A stretch of DNA of 50,854 bases from Acidisphaera sp. (GTDB lineage Bacteria; Pseudomonadota; Alphaproteobacteria; Acetobacterales; Acetobacteraceae): NCBI GenBank assembly GCA_019240395.1, contig JAFAYM010000056.1, positions 1-50,854 on the forward strand, given 5' to 3'. The translations under genes were made by a program, and so were the position numbers. Every line of letters starts with the position of its first letter. The stretch's first letter is position 1. Below, one piece after another: positions 9,137 to 20,403 of the stretch. A model generated the notes under the pieces. It was not told the DNA's origin. It made no database searches and saw only the letters and a program-made list of their open reading frames with translations.

Positions 9137-10333
9137 TCAGAGTCCCAGGATGGCTTTGGCGACGATGTTGCGCTGAATCTCATTGGAGCCGCCGTAGATC
9201 GTCGTCTTGCGCCAGTTGAAATAGGTCGGCGCCGCGGTGTCCGCCCAGTCGGGCCCGACCGGCGGCTCGTTGCTGCCCTCCACCGCTTCGCGATACGGCA
9301 AGGCGTACGGACCGACCATTTCGAGCAGCAGCTCCGTCGTCGCCTGCTGGATCTCCGACCCGCGAATCTTCAGTATCGAGGAGGCCGGGTCCGGCTTGTT
9401 GCCCTGGCGATGACGCTCGTTCGACACGACGCGCAGCTGGGTAATCTCCAGCGCCTTGAGCTCGATCTCCAGGGAGGCCACTTTCTTGCGGAACTCGATA
9501 TCGTCCCACACCGTGCCGTCGCCGGATGGCATCTGCCGCGCCAGCTCCTTGATGCGGCGCACCCGCAATTTCGAGAGACCGACGCGGGCAATGCCGGTGC
9601 GCTCGTGCCCGAGCAAATACTTCGCGCAGTCCCAGCCCTTGTTCTCCTCGCCGACCAGGTTCTCCAACGGCACGCGCACCTCGTCGAGGAACACCTCGTT
9701 GACCTCGCGGCCGCCGTCGATGGTGACGATCGGGCGCACCGTCACGCCGGGCGAGCGCATGTCGATCAGCAGGAAGCTGATGCCCTGCTGCTTGCGCGCT
9801 GCCGGGTCGGTGCGCACGAGGCAGAAGATCCAGTCGGCGTACTGGGCGAGCGTGGTCCAGGTCTTCTGGCCGTTCACCACCCACTCGTTGCCGTCGCGCT
9901 TGGCGCTGGTGCGCAAGCCGGCGAGATCGGAGCCCGCCCCCGGCTCGGAGAAGCCCTGGCACCACCAGTCGTCGAGATTGGCGGCGCGAGGCAGGAAGCG
10001 TTCTTTCTGCTCCTGCGTGCCGAAGGCGGCGATCACCGGTCCGACCATGGAGACGTTGAAGCCGAGCGGCTGGGGCACCGCGTTCTGTTGCAGTTCCTCG
10101 GTGAAGATGTAGCGCTGCACCGGCGACCAGTCCTGCCCGCCCCACTCGCGCGGCCAGTGCGGCACCGCCCAGCCCCGACGGTTGAGGATGCGTTGCGAGG
10201 TGACGATGTCCTCGCGCGCCAGTGGCCGGCCGTCGGCGACCTTCGCTCGGATCGGCTGCGGAATTTCCGCGGTGAAGAACTGTCGCACCGTGTCGCGGAA
10301 GCTGTTTTCCTCGGGCGTGAAGCGCAGGTCCAT
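9137..10333 (-). CDS. acyl-CoA dehydrogenase family protein
   Basis: A second FAD-dependent acyl-CoA dehydrogenase, 398 residues. It shows MDLRFTPEENSFRDTVRQF, the FSEPGAGSDLAGL flavin-binding loop, QKTWTTLAQYADWIF, and the C-terminal TTIYGGSNEIQRNIVAKAIL. At the place where medium-chain enzymes carry the catalytic Glu (YEGT) this protein has YGGS, so the base must lie elsewhere or be supplied by the partner subunit. ATG 10333 has a strong GGAGG 6 nt upstream; the longer open frame is rejected. The gene is third in the minus-strand series CoA-transferase, yjbQ, dehydrogenase, dehydrogenase. Confidence 0.9.
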   Translation of the reverse strand: MDLRFTPEENSFRDTVRQFFTAEIPQPIRAKVADGRPLAREDIVTSQRILNRRGWAVPHWPREWGGQDWSPVQRYIFTEELQQNAVPQPLGFNVSMVGPVIAAFGTQEQKERFLPRAANLDDWWCQGFSEPGAGSDLAGLRTSAKRDGNEWVVNGQKTWTTLAQYADWIFCLVRTDPAARKQQGISFLLIDMRSPGVTVRPIVTIDGGREVNEVFLDEVRVPLENLVGEENKGWDCAKYLLGHERTGIARVGLSKLRVRRIKELARQMPSGDGTVWDDIEFRKKVASLEIELKALEITQLRVVSNERHRQGNKPDPASSILKIRGSEIQQATTELLLEMVGPYALPYREAVEGSNEPPVGPDWADTAAPTYFNWRKTTIYGGSNEIQRNIVAKAILGL

Positions 10334-10346
10334 CGTTTCCTCCGGT

Positions 10347-10763
10347 TCAGTCGCCCAGCAGGTGCAGGGCAAGCTCGCGCCGGTGCGGTGCCCGTCGATG
10401 CTCGAACAGATAGATGCCCTGCCAGATGCCGAGCAGCGGACGGCCGCCCTCGACGGGAATGCTGAGCTGCGTCTGCGTCAGCGCCGCACGGATGTGCGCC
10501 GGCATGTCGTCCGCGCCCTCCGAGTCGTGCCGGTAGAAATCCCCCTCCGGCACGAGGCGCTCGAAGAACGCCTCGAGGTCGGCGCGCACGTCCGGGTCGG
10601 CGTTCTCCTGCACCAGCAGGGAAGCCGAGGTGTGCCGGCACCAGATGGTCAGCAGCCCGGTCGCGATCCCCTGCGCCTCCGTCCACGCGCAGATCGGCTC
10701 GCCCACCGCGACCAGGCCGCGGCCGCGTGTGGCGATGGTGATGCGGTGCAGTGCCTGTCGCAT
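10347..10763 (-). CDS. yjbQ: YjbQ family protein (UPF0047)
   Basis: A 138-residue protein with the full pattern of the UPF0047/YjbQ family: CRHTSASLLVQENADPDV near residue 45 and the C-terminal LLGIWQGIYLFEHR. Conserved His and Asp residues form the presumed active site. Members have been reported to show weak thiamine phosphate synthase activity, but the physiological role is unsettled. It lies 13 nt upstream of the acyl-CoA dehydrogenase gene, so it is probably co-transcribed with it; no functional link is evident. Its own start is separated from the CoA-transferase stop by a palindromic repeat. Confidence 0.88.
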   Translation of the reverse strand: MRQALHRITIATRGRGLVAVGEPICAWTEAQGIATGLLTIWCRHTSASLLVQENADPDVRADLEAFFERLVPEGDFYRHDSEGADDMPAHIRAALTQTQLSIPVEGGRPLLGIWQGIYLFEHRRAPHRRELALHLLGD

Positions 10764-10775
10764 CTCGGCATCAGA

Positions 10776-10900
10776 AAGGCGGGGGGCTTCGCCCCCTCGA
10801 CCCCCACGAAGGGCAATGCCCTTCGAACCCCTTACTCAAGTAAATGGGGCCTTGGGGTCGACGGACCCCAGCGGGGTCGAGGGGCAGAGCCCCTCGCCTT
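10776..10900. repeat. composite G/C-rich palindromic intergenic repeat, copy 1
   Basis: The gap between the CoA-transferase and yjbQ is almost wholly filled by nested inverted repeats. The outer arms run AAGGCGGGGGGCTTC on the left and GGGGCAGAGCCCCTCGCCTT on the right. Inside are a GAAGGGCAATGCCCTTC hairpin and a GGGGTCGACGGACCCC hairpin around the core CCTTACTCAAGTAAA. The same building blocks recur at 23676-23733 and 29889-29981, so this is a dispersed chromosomal repeat family. It may act as a transcription attenuator or mRNA stabiliser between the two genes. Confidence 0.85.
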
Positions 10901-10901
10901 C

Positions 10902-12113
10902 CTACACTACCCCCCTCTCACGCATCCGCGCGATCGCCGCGTCCTCATAGCCCGCCCATCGCAGCACCTCGTCGGTGTTGGCGCCGGCCTCCGGCGTCGG
11001 CGTGCGGATATCCTTCGAGATCCCGGAAATATTGATCGCCGAGGCCACCAGCTCGGTGCGGCCGAGCTTCGGATGCTCCACCGGCCGCGCCATGCGCAGG
11101 TGCTTCACCTGCGGGTCAGCGAACACCTGGTCGATGGTGTAGATCGGCCCGCAGGGAATGCCGGCCTCCTCGAACAGCTCGATCCAGTGCGTCGCCGGCC
11201 TGGTACTGGTGATCTCGCCGATCGCCGCGTTGATGGCTTTGCGATCGGCGCTGCGGCCGGCCTGGTTCTGCCATTCCGGCTTCGCCTTCCAGTCCGGCTT
11301 GTCGACGGTGTCGCAGAACCGGTCCCATAGCCGGCCAGAGCTGGCGGCGATGTTGATGTATCCGTCACTGGTCGGAAAAACCCCGGTCGGAATGCCGGTG
11401 GGGTGGTCGTTGCCGGCCTGCTGCGCTACCTCGCCCTCCATCAGCCAGCGCGAGGCCTGGAAATCCAGCATGAAAATCTGCGCCTCGAGCAGGCTGGTGG
11501 TCACCCAGCGCCCCTCGCCGCTGTGCTCGCGATCGAACAGCGCCACCATGATGCCGAGCGCCAGCAGGTTGCCGGCGGTGAGGTCGGCGATCGGGATGCC
11601 GACCCGCACCGGTCCCTGCCCCGGCAGTCCGGTGATCGACATCAGCCCGCCCATTCCCTGCGCTATCTGGTCGACGCCGGCCCGCTTGCCGTACGGCCCG
11701 TCCTGGCCGAAGCCGCTGATGCTGCCATAGACCAGCCGCGGATTGATCGCGTGCACGTCCTCCCAGGCGATCTTAAGCCGGTGCTTTACCGCGGCGCGCA
11801 TGTTCTCGACGATGACGTCGGCGCGGGCGGCCAGCTTCATGAAGGCGGCGTGGCCGTCGGGGTCCTTCAGGTTCAGCCGGATCGCCCGCTTGTTGCGGTG
11901 CAGGTTCTGGAAATCGAAGCCATGCCGCTTGCCCGAGATCTCCTCGCCCCCGGTGTCCGGCGGCTCGATGCGGATCACCTCGGCCCCCCAATCCGCGAGG
12001 TGGCGCACGCAGGTCGGACCGGCGCGGGCCAGGGTCAGGTCGAGCACGGTGATCCCCGACAGCGGCAGGCGGGTGGCGGCCGGCGGCTTGAGGTCGGCGG
12101 CGGTATCCGGCAT
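10902..12113 (-). CDS. CaiB/BaiF family CoA-transferase
   Basis: Class III CoA-transferase that moves CoA between carboxylic acids. The 403-residue protein has the family N-terminus GITVLDLTLARAGPTCVRHL, ADWGAEVIRIEPP, the NKRAIRLNLKDPDG block, and the catalytic Asp148 in KRAGVDQIAQG, followed by GNLLALGIMVALFDRE. Length is normal. ATG 12113 has a good GGGGAGGAG Shine-Dalgarno. It is the first gene of the minus-strand group and could activate the acid later oxidised by the two acyl-CoA dehydrogenases. The 106-bp gap to the divergent cyclase gene must hold both promoters. The acid and CoA donor cannot be named. Confidence 0.92.
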   Translation of the reverse strand: MPDTAADLKPPAATRLPLSGITVLDLTLARAGPTCVRHLADWGAEVIRIEPPDTGGEEISGKRHGFDFQNLHRNKRAIRLNLKDPDGHAAFMKLAARADVIVENMRAAVKHRLKIAWEDVHAINPRLVYGSISGFGQDGPYGKRAGVDQIAQGMGGLMSITGLPGQGPVRVGIPIADLTAGNLLALGIMVALFDREHSGEGRWVTTSLLEAQIFMLDFQASRWLMEGEVAQQAGNDHPTGIPTGVFPTSDGYINIAASSGRLWDRFCDTVDKPDWKAKPEWQNQAGRSADRKAINAAIGEITSTRPATHWIELFEEAGIPCGPIYTIDQVFADPQVKHLRMARPVEHPKLGRTELVASAINISGISKDIRTPTPEAGANTDEVLRWAGYEDAAIARMRERGVV

Positions 12114-12219
12114 GGCGTTCTCCTCCCCGGTCGCCGAGCCTCGACACCCGGCATGGATCGTAGTGTAGTCGGCCGGCGGAAAAGCGGAAGCGACCGCGGG
12201 TCCTGACGGGGGGGAGCCG

Positions 12220-15501
<3,282 letters not shown>

Positions 15502-15619
15502 CCATTGCCGCGGGAGGCCGGCGACACCAGTGGAAGCTCGCGTATCAACGGTTTCTTAACCGAGCTGCCCGCCTGTTCGCGGCTTGCCGGAATGCCTATC
15601 ACTGCCGCGGAGCCGACGC

Positions 15620-16717
15620 GTGGAGATCATCGCCTTGGAAGAGTTTCGCGAGGCAAGGCGCGGCAGCAGGCTGCCTGGACCGGTCATCGTCCGGGCACGG
15701 GCGCCGCTGCGGCTCGGGCTTTGCGGCGGCGGCACCGACTTGCCAGCCTACGCCGAGCGCTTCGGTGGCGCGGTGCTGAACGCGACGATCGACCGCTATG
15801 CCTTCGCCTTCATCCGGCCGCGCAGCGACGGCCTCGTCGCCTTCCGCGCCCGCGATCTCGGCGTCGAGGAAACCCATCCCGCCCGTCCGGCCATCACCGG
15901 CTCGCGGCTGGCGCTGCATCACGGGGTCTATGACCGGATGGTGCGCCAGTTCAACGGCGGCGCACCGCTGCCGATCACCGTGACGACGTCGGTGGACGCG
16001 CCGATGGGGTCCGGCCTGGGCTCCTCTTCCGCCCTCGTCGTCGCCCTGATCGAGGCCTACCGCACCTACCTGAACCTGCCGCTCGGCCGCTACGACGTGG
16101 CCCACCTCGCCTACGAGATCGAGCGGCTCGACCTGGCGCTCGCCGGCGGCAAGCAGGACCACTATGCCGCCGCGTTCGGCGGCGTGAACTACATCGAGTT
16201 CATGGCCGGCGATCGGGTCATCGTCAATCCGCTGCGCTTTGCCGACGGCACCCTGAATGAACTGGAAACCTCGCTGGTGATCTGCTTCTCCGGCCAGTCG
16301 CGGGCCTCGGACGCCATCATCGGCGAGCAGAACGCGCGCCTGGCCGCGCGCGACCCGGCGACGCTGACCGCCATGCATCAGCTGAAGGACGACGCCGCCG
16401 ACATGAAGGCGGCGATGCTGGCCGGACGCATCACCGAGGTCGCCGCGGTGCTGAACCGCTCCTGGCTGGCCAAGAAGCGCACCGCGGCGGGGGTGTCCAG
16501 CGGCGCCATCGAGGCAGCGGTCGCCTGCGGCATGGCGAACGGCGCGCTGGCCAGCAAAGTCTCCGGCGCCGGCGGCGGCGGCTTCGTGATGTTCATCGTG
16601 CCGCCGGAGGAGCGTTTCGTGCTGATCTCCGCCCTGCAGGGCGCCGGCGCGGCCGCGCATCCCGTCAAGCTCAGCGACAAGGGCAGCGAGACCTGGGTGC
16701 TGACCGAGACCGGCTGA
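15620..16717 (+). CDS. hddA: GHMP kinase, D-glycero-alpha-D-manno-heptose 7-phosphate kinase type
   Basis: Predicted to phosphorylate C1 of D-glycero-alpha-D-manno-heptose 7-phosphate. The 365-residue protein has the GHMP pattern throughout: RAPLRLGLCGGGTDLPAYAE at the N-terminus, ATP-binding GSGLGSSSALVVA, LAYEIERLDLALAGGKQD, and C-terminal KVSGAGGGGFVMFIVPPEER. These blocks closely resemble what I recall of characterised HddA proteins. I chose GTG 15620, with CGGAG 8 nt upstream; a TTG at 15584 in the same frame is possible. It sits alone, 118 bp after the cyclase gene and 10 kb from the other heptose genes (26.3-29.3 kb), which include a second, more divergent GHMP kinase. The preceding gap holds only a weak 5-bp stem. 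Confidence 0.82.
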   Translation: MEIIALEEFREARRGSRLPGPVIVRARAPLRLGLCGGGTDLPAYAERFGGAVLNATIDRYAFAFIRPRSDGLVAFRARDLGVEETHPARPAITGSRLALHHGVYDRMVRQFNGGAPLPITVTTSVDAPMGSGLGSSSALVVALIEAYRTYLNLPLGRYDVAHLAYEIERLDLALAGGKQDHYAAAFGGVNYIEFMAGDRVIVNPLRFADGTLNELETSLVICFSGQSRASDAIIGEQNARLAARDPATLTAMHQLKDDAADMKAAMLAGRITEVAAVLNRSWLAKKRTAAGVSSGAIEAAVACGMANGALASKVSGAGGGGFVMFIVPPEERFVLISALQGAGAAAHPVKLSDKGSETWVLTETG

Positions 16718-16724
16718 GCAGGCT

Positions 16725-17795
16725 TCAGGAACTGCCGAACACCTGCATCAGGAAACGTCCGAAATCGCGGTTGGACTGCGCCCGCACCGCCGGATCGCGG
16801 CCGATCGGATAGGGCCGGTCGGCGACGCAAAGCGCCAGCAGCAGCTTGCGGGTCAGTCCGCCGCTCATCGCGATGCCGGTATCGGCGTCATGGATCGTGC
16901 CGTCGCGTGCCACCTCGAAGCTGCAGGCCGACAGGTTGCGGCCGATCATGCGGCGCGACAGGCCGCCATCCCATTGATGCACCGCGCCGGGATAGGAAAT
17001 GATCGTCACCTGACTGCCGCCGTGCCGCAGGTCGTCGGCGATCTGCGCGCAGCGCTCCGGGCGGATCAGCTCGTCCTGCTGGCCGTACAGCATGAGCAGC
17101 GGCGCGCCGGTGGTGCGGCTGTCGCGGAAGCGGGCGATGCACGGGCCGTAGAACGAGACGAAGCCGGCAAACCGGAGGTTCGGCGGGCTCGCACGGTCGG
17201 CCAGCTGCGCGTACATCGAATACATCGTCGCCATGCCGCCGTAGGAGAAGCCGGCCAGCACCACACGGTGCGCATCGATCTCCGGCCGCGCCACGAGATA
17301 GCGCAGCCCGGCATAGGCGTCGGCGACGAACATGGTCTCGGTGATGGCGAGCAGCCGCTCGTTGAAGCCGGTCGCCATGTCGCGCCGGGAGCCGAAGGTG
17401 TCGATCACCAGCACCGCCACGCCCATCGCGGCAAGCTGCGGGCCATAGGTCTCGCCGCGCTCGGCAACCAGGCCAGCGGCGCCGTGCAGCAGGATCACCG
17501 CCGCGGTCGCATGGTCCGGGCCGGCTTGCGGCGGCAGGTACAGCTCGGCGATGGCGGTCGCCGGCGGCGCCTCGCTGGTGCCGAGCATCGCCGGACCGAA
17601 CGGGCTGCTGCTGGGAAAAGTGACCCGCTCCAGCCGCGGCGCCGGCAGGCGGGCGGGATCCGGCCAGGGATCGACGATGTGCGGATCGACGATGTGCGGC
17701 GCCGCTGCGGCAGCGCTCACGCGCAGGCAGAGCAGCAGCAGCGCCAGACAGGATGCGACGCCCGAGGACCGCATGCGCGTGATGATACGAGTCAT
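16725..17795 (-). CDS. exported dienelactone-hydrolase-like alpha/beta hydrolase
   Basis: A 356-residue serine hydrolase with an N-terminal signal peptide (hydrophobic core CLALLLLCLRV, then SAAAAAPH), so it is probably periplasmic. It shows the oxyanion segment ILLHGAAGL, the nucleophile elbow VVLAGFSYGG (Ser in GFSYG), an acid region GQQDELIRPERC, and catalytic His in PGAVHQWDGG, the order expected for dienelactone hydrolases. A 15-bp tandem duplication just after the signal peptide makes a repeated HIVDPHIVDP. It is followed by no clear partner; the unknown gene 17816-18478 lies 20 bp upstream on the same strand. The substrate is unknown. Confidence 0.8.
   Translation of the reverse strand: MTRIITRMRSSGVASCLALLLLCLRVSAAAAAPHIVDPHIVDPWPDPARLPAPRLERVTFPSSSPFGPAMLGTSEAPPATAIAELYLPPQAGPDHATAAVILLHGAAGLVAERGETYGPQLAAMGVAVLVIDTFGSRRDMATGFNERLLAITETMFVADAYAGLRYLVARPEIDAHRVVLAGFSYGGMATMYSMYAQLADRASPPNLRFAGFVSFYGPCIARFRDSRTTGAPLLMLYGQQDELIRPERCAQIADDLRHGGSQVTIISYPGAVHQWDGGLSRRMIGRNLSACSFEVARDGTIHDADTGIAMSGGLTRKLLLALCVADRPYPIGRDPAVRAQSNRDFGRFLMQVFGSS
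17669..17698. repeat. 15-bp tandem duplication inside a coding sequence
   Basis: GATCGACGATGTGCG occurs twice in perfect tandem, encoding the pentapeptide repeat HIVDP-HIVDP on the minus strand, just after the signal peptide of the exported hydrolase. It is in frame and in a presumably flexible linker, so it should be tolerated. Confidence 0.85.
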
Positions 17796-17815
17796 CGCCG
17801 GAACTTCGGGACGGA

Positions 17816-18478
17816 TCAGGAGACGTCAACCTTGGCCCACAGCCGGTCGAACACCGGCCGCCCCTGCGCGCCCTGCACATGGGTGCGGTCGAGCGCGCGG
17901 ATCGTCACGTGCGCCCCGGCGGGCAGTGCCGAGAGGACCTTCGCTTGCCAGTGCGGCTCGGTATCCGCGACCAGCCGGGCGCTGGCACGCAGCACCAGCG
18001 TCTCTCCCGGCTTGATGGCAGCGTAGGGCTCGTCGACCTTGCGGGCGGGGCCGGGCCGCAGCTCGTCCGCGCCCGGCTCCAGGGTGCCCAGCAGGACCCA
18101 GCCCTGCCGCGGGATCAGCGACGGGTCCGCCTGATGCAGGGCGGTGCCGATGCTCGCCAGCACGTCGGTCAGGGCGGCCTCGGCCGGATTGTCGGCCGCC
18201 GCGGCGCCCGCCGCCTCGTCGCTCTGGCTCTGCTGCGACACCGCGTTCAGCGCGTCCTTCACTTGGTTGAACTGATCGAGCGCCACATGCACGCCCATCA
18301 CGTCGACGTCATGCACCCCGCGCTGCGCCAGGAACGTGCCGACGGCGGTCGGGTCCAGCATGAAGAACAGGATCACCCCGACGATCGCCGCCTCGCGCAG
18401 GATGGCGAAGGCGTCGCGCAGGATCGCGATCACCCCGGCGGCGCCGGGCCCCGCGGATCGGCTGCTGTTGTCGCTCAT
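17816..18478 (-). CDS. membrane-anchored protein of unknown function
   Basis: A 220-residue protein I do not recognise. Residues about 15-27 are mildly amphipathic, and a hydrophobic helix, AAIVGVILFFML, spans roughly 28-48. The remainder is soluble: an Ala/Gln/Asp-rich linker with QQSQSDEAAGAAAADNP, then a C-terminal half of beta-type character (GWVLLGTLEPG, GETLVLRASARLV, GAHVTIRALDRTHVQ) that might be an SH3-like small barrel. I chose ATG 18478 (MSDNSSRSAG); the frame is open 32 codons upstream but would run towards the divergent permease. It lies 20 bp upstream of the exported hydrolase, so a two-gene unit is likely. Confidence 0.7.
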   Translation of the reverse strand: MSDNSSRSAGPGAAGVIAILRDAFAILREAAIVGVILFFMLDPTAVGTFLAQRGVHDVDVMGVHVALDQFNQVKDALNAVSQQSQSDEAAGAAAADNPAEAALTDVLASIGTALHQADPSLIPRQGWVLLGTLEPGADELRPGPARKVDEPYAAIKPGETLVLRASARLVADTEPHWQAKVLSALPAGAHVTIRALDRTHVQGAQGRPVFDRLWAKVDVS

Positions 18479-18609
18479 GCCTGCCCCGCTGCCTGCCGCG
18501 GCCGAGACTATGGTGAGGCCGGCCGCGGCGAAAGGGATCGGACCTCTGGGAAAGCTGTCGGGTGCACACCACATCCCCGCCGCGCTGCGCCGGGGCGACG
18601 GGGACAGAT

Positions 18610-20397
18610 TTGACGCTGCACGAGGCCATCGCCTTCGCGATCATCGCCGCCATGCTCACCGCGTTCATCTGGGGCCGCCTGCGCTATGACGTCATCGCCG
18701 GCATCGCCCTGGTCGCCGGAGTGGCGACGCGGGTGATCCCGGCGGAAAAGGCGTTCTCCGGGTTCAGCAATCCGGTGATCGTCATCATCGCCTCGGTGCT
18801 GGTGCTCAGCCGCGCCATCGCCGTCTCCGGCGTCATCGAGACGACGCTCAGCCGCATCATGCCGCATCTGCCGCGCGCCGGACAGCAGATCGGCGTGCTG
18901 ACGGGATGCGTCACCGCGCTCTCGGCCTTCATGAAGAATGTCGGCGCCCTCGGCATCTTCATCCCGATCGCCGTCCGCGCCGCCCAGCGCAGCGACCGCT
19001 CGCCCTCCTACTATCTGATGCCGCTGGCCTTCGGCTCGCTGATCGGCGGCACCATCACCGAAATCGGCACCTCGCCCAACCTGCTGATCTCCGTGGTGCG
19101 CGAACAAGTGCTCGGCAAGCCCTACACGCTGTTCGACTTCACGCCGGTCGGCCTGCCGCTCTCGCTGCTGGCGGTCGGCTTTCTCGCCTTCGGCTATCGG
19201 CTGCTGCCCGGGCGCAAGGGCAGCGCCGGCGGTGCGGGCTTCACCATCGAGAACTATCTCAGCGAAGTGCTGCTGCCCGAGGGCTCGCCGCTGGTGGACA
19301 AGACCGTGGATGCGCTGGAGGCGCTGGCCCGGCACGAAGTGTCGGTCGTCGGCATCGTGCGCGATGGCGGCCGGCGCTACATCCCAAGCGGGCACTGGAC
19401 GATGTTCAAGGGCGACGTGCTGGTGCTGCGCGCCGATCCCGCGGTGCTCGACGAACTGGTGGCGCAGGCCGGGCTCGACGTGGTCGGGGCGGCTGGTCTG
19501 CAGCGTGGCGACAGCGCGGCGGCGGATCGGGGCAGTGCCGAGACGCAGACCGTCGAGGCCATCGTGACGACCGACTCGCCGCTGGTCGGCACCACCGCCG
19601 AGCGGGTGCATCTGCGCCAGCGCTATGAGGTGAACCTGCTGGCGATGCGCCGCGCCGGGCGGCAGATTGCGACGCGGCTGAGCCGGACGGTGTTTCAGCC
19701 CGGCGACATCCTGCTGCTCCAGGGCTGGCAGTCGGCGGTACCGGACACCGTCGCCAGCCTCGGCCTGCTGCCGCTCGCCGGCCGCGCCCTCGGGCTTGGC
19801 CGCCGGCGCCGCCGGGTGCTGCCGCTGGTCATCCTGATCGCCGCGATGGCGCTGGTGACGGCGCGGCTGCTGCCGGTGGAGGTCGCGTTCTTCGCCGGCG
19901 CCGTGCTGGTCGTGCTGTTCGGCCTGCTGAGCGGCAGGGAGGCCTACGAGGCGATCGAATGGCCGATCCTGGTGATGCTGGCCTGCCTGCTCCCGGTAGG
20001 CGAGGCGCTGAAGGACACCGGCGGCACCGAGCTGATCGCCCACGGGCTGACCGCCCTGGGCAGCCAGATGCCGCCGTTGCTCGCGGTCGGGCTGGTGCTG
20101 GTCGCCGCCCTGCTGCTGACCCCGCTGATGCATCACGCCGCTGCGGTGGTGGTGCTCGGCCCGGTGGCGGCGACGGTGGCACAGAATCTCGGGCTCGCCG
20201 CCGATCCGTTCCTCATGGCGGTGGCGCTCGGCGCGTCCTGCGATTTCCTGACGCCGATCGGGCATCAGAACAACATCCTGGTGATGGAGCCGGGCGGCTA
20301 CCGTTTCGGCGATTACTGGCGGCTCGGGCTGCCGTTGTCATGCATCGTCGCGTTCGTAGGCACGCCGCTGATCGTTTCGGTGTGGCCGCTGCATTAG
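18610..20397 (+). CDS. SLC13/DASS family permease with TrkA-C domains
   Basis: An inner-membrane anion transporter, about 595 residues. An N-terminal membrane half contains the first SLC13-type signature region SAFMKNVGALGIFIPIAVRA and the substrate-site TEIGTSPNLL. Two RCK/TrkA C-terminal domains follow (roughly 212-285 and 316-390: LPEGSPLVDKTVDALEAL and TTDSPLVGTTAERVHL). A second membrane half carries HHAAAVVVLGPVA and the GHQNNILV site. This architecture is seen in putative sulfate or dicarboxylate transporters. I chose TTG 18610 because GGGGA lies 6 nt upstream; GTG 18562 in the same frame is the alternative. It is divergent from the unknown gene and convergent with livF. The substrate cannot be decided. 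Confidence 0.85.
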   Translation: MTLHEAIAFAIIAAMLTAFIWGRLRYDVIAGIALVAGVATRVIPAEKAFSGFSNPVIVIIASVLVLSRAIAVSGVIETTLSRIMPHLPRAGQQIGVLTGCVTALSAFMKNVGALGIFIPIAVRAAQRSDRSPSYYLMPLAFGSLIGGTITEIGTSPNLLISVVREQVLGKPYTLFDFTPVGLPLSLLAVGFLAFGYRLLPGRKGSAGGAGFTIENYLSEVLLPEGSPLVDKTVDALEALARHEVSVVGIVRDGGRRYIPSGHWTMFKGDVLVLRADPAVLDELVAQAGLDVVGAAGLQRGDSAAADRGSAETQTVEAIVTTDSPLVGTTAERVHLRQRYEVNLLAMRRAGRQIATRLSRTVFQPGDILLLQGWQSAVPDTVASLGLLPLAGRALGLGRRRRRVLPLVILIAAMALVTARLLPVEVAFFAGAVLVVLFGLLSGREAYEAIEWPILVMLACLLPVGEALKDTGGTELIAHGLTALGSQMPPLLAVGLVLVAALLLTPLMHHAAAVVVLGPVAATVAQNLGLAADPFLMAVALGASCDFLTPIGHQNNILVMEPGGYRFGDYWRLGLPLSCIVAFVGTPLIVSVWPLH

Positions 20398-20403
20398 GCA
20401 GTT

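Noticed and set aside
10776-10900. CRISPR-like array
   Set aside because: The structure is one set of nested palindromes, not regularly spaced direct repeats with unique spacers. No cas genes were seen anywhere in the window.
15549-15562. CGGTT-n4-AACCG stem between the cyclase and hddA genes
   Set aside because: Five base pairs only and no T-run; too weak to call a terminator or operator.
18508-20265. 585-codon antisense frame over the SLC13 gene, rich in His, Gln and Arg
   Set aside because: Composition is typical of antisense reading of a GC-rich membrane-protein gene.
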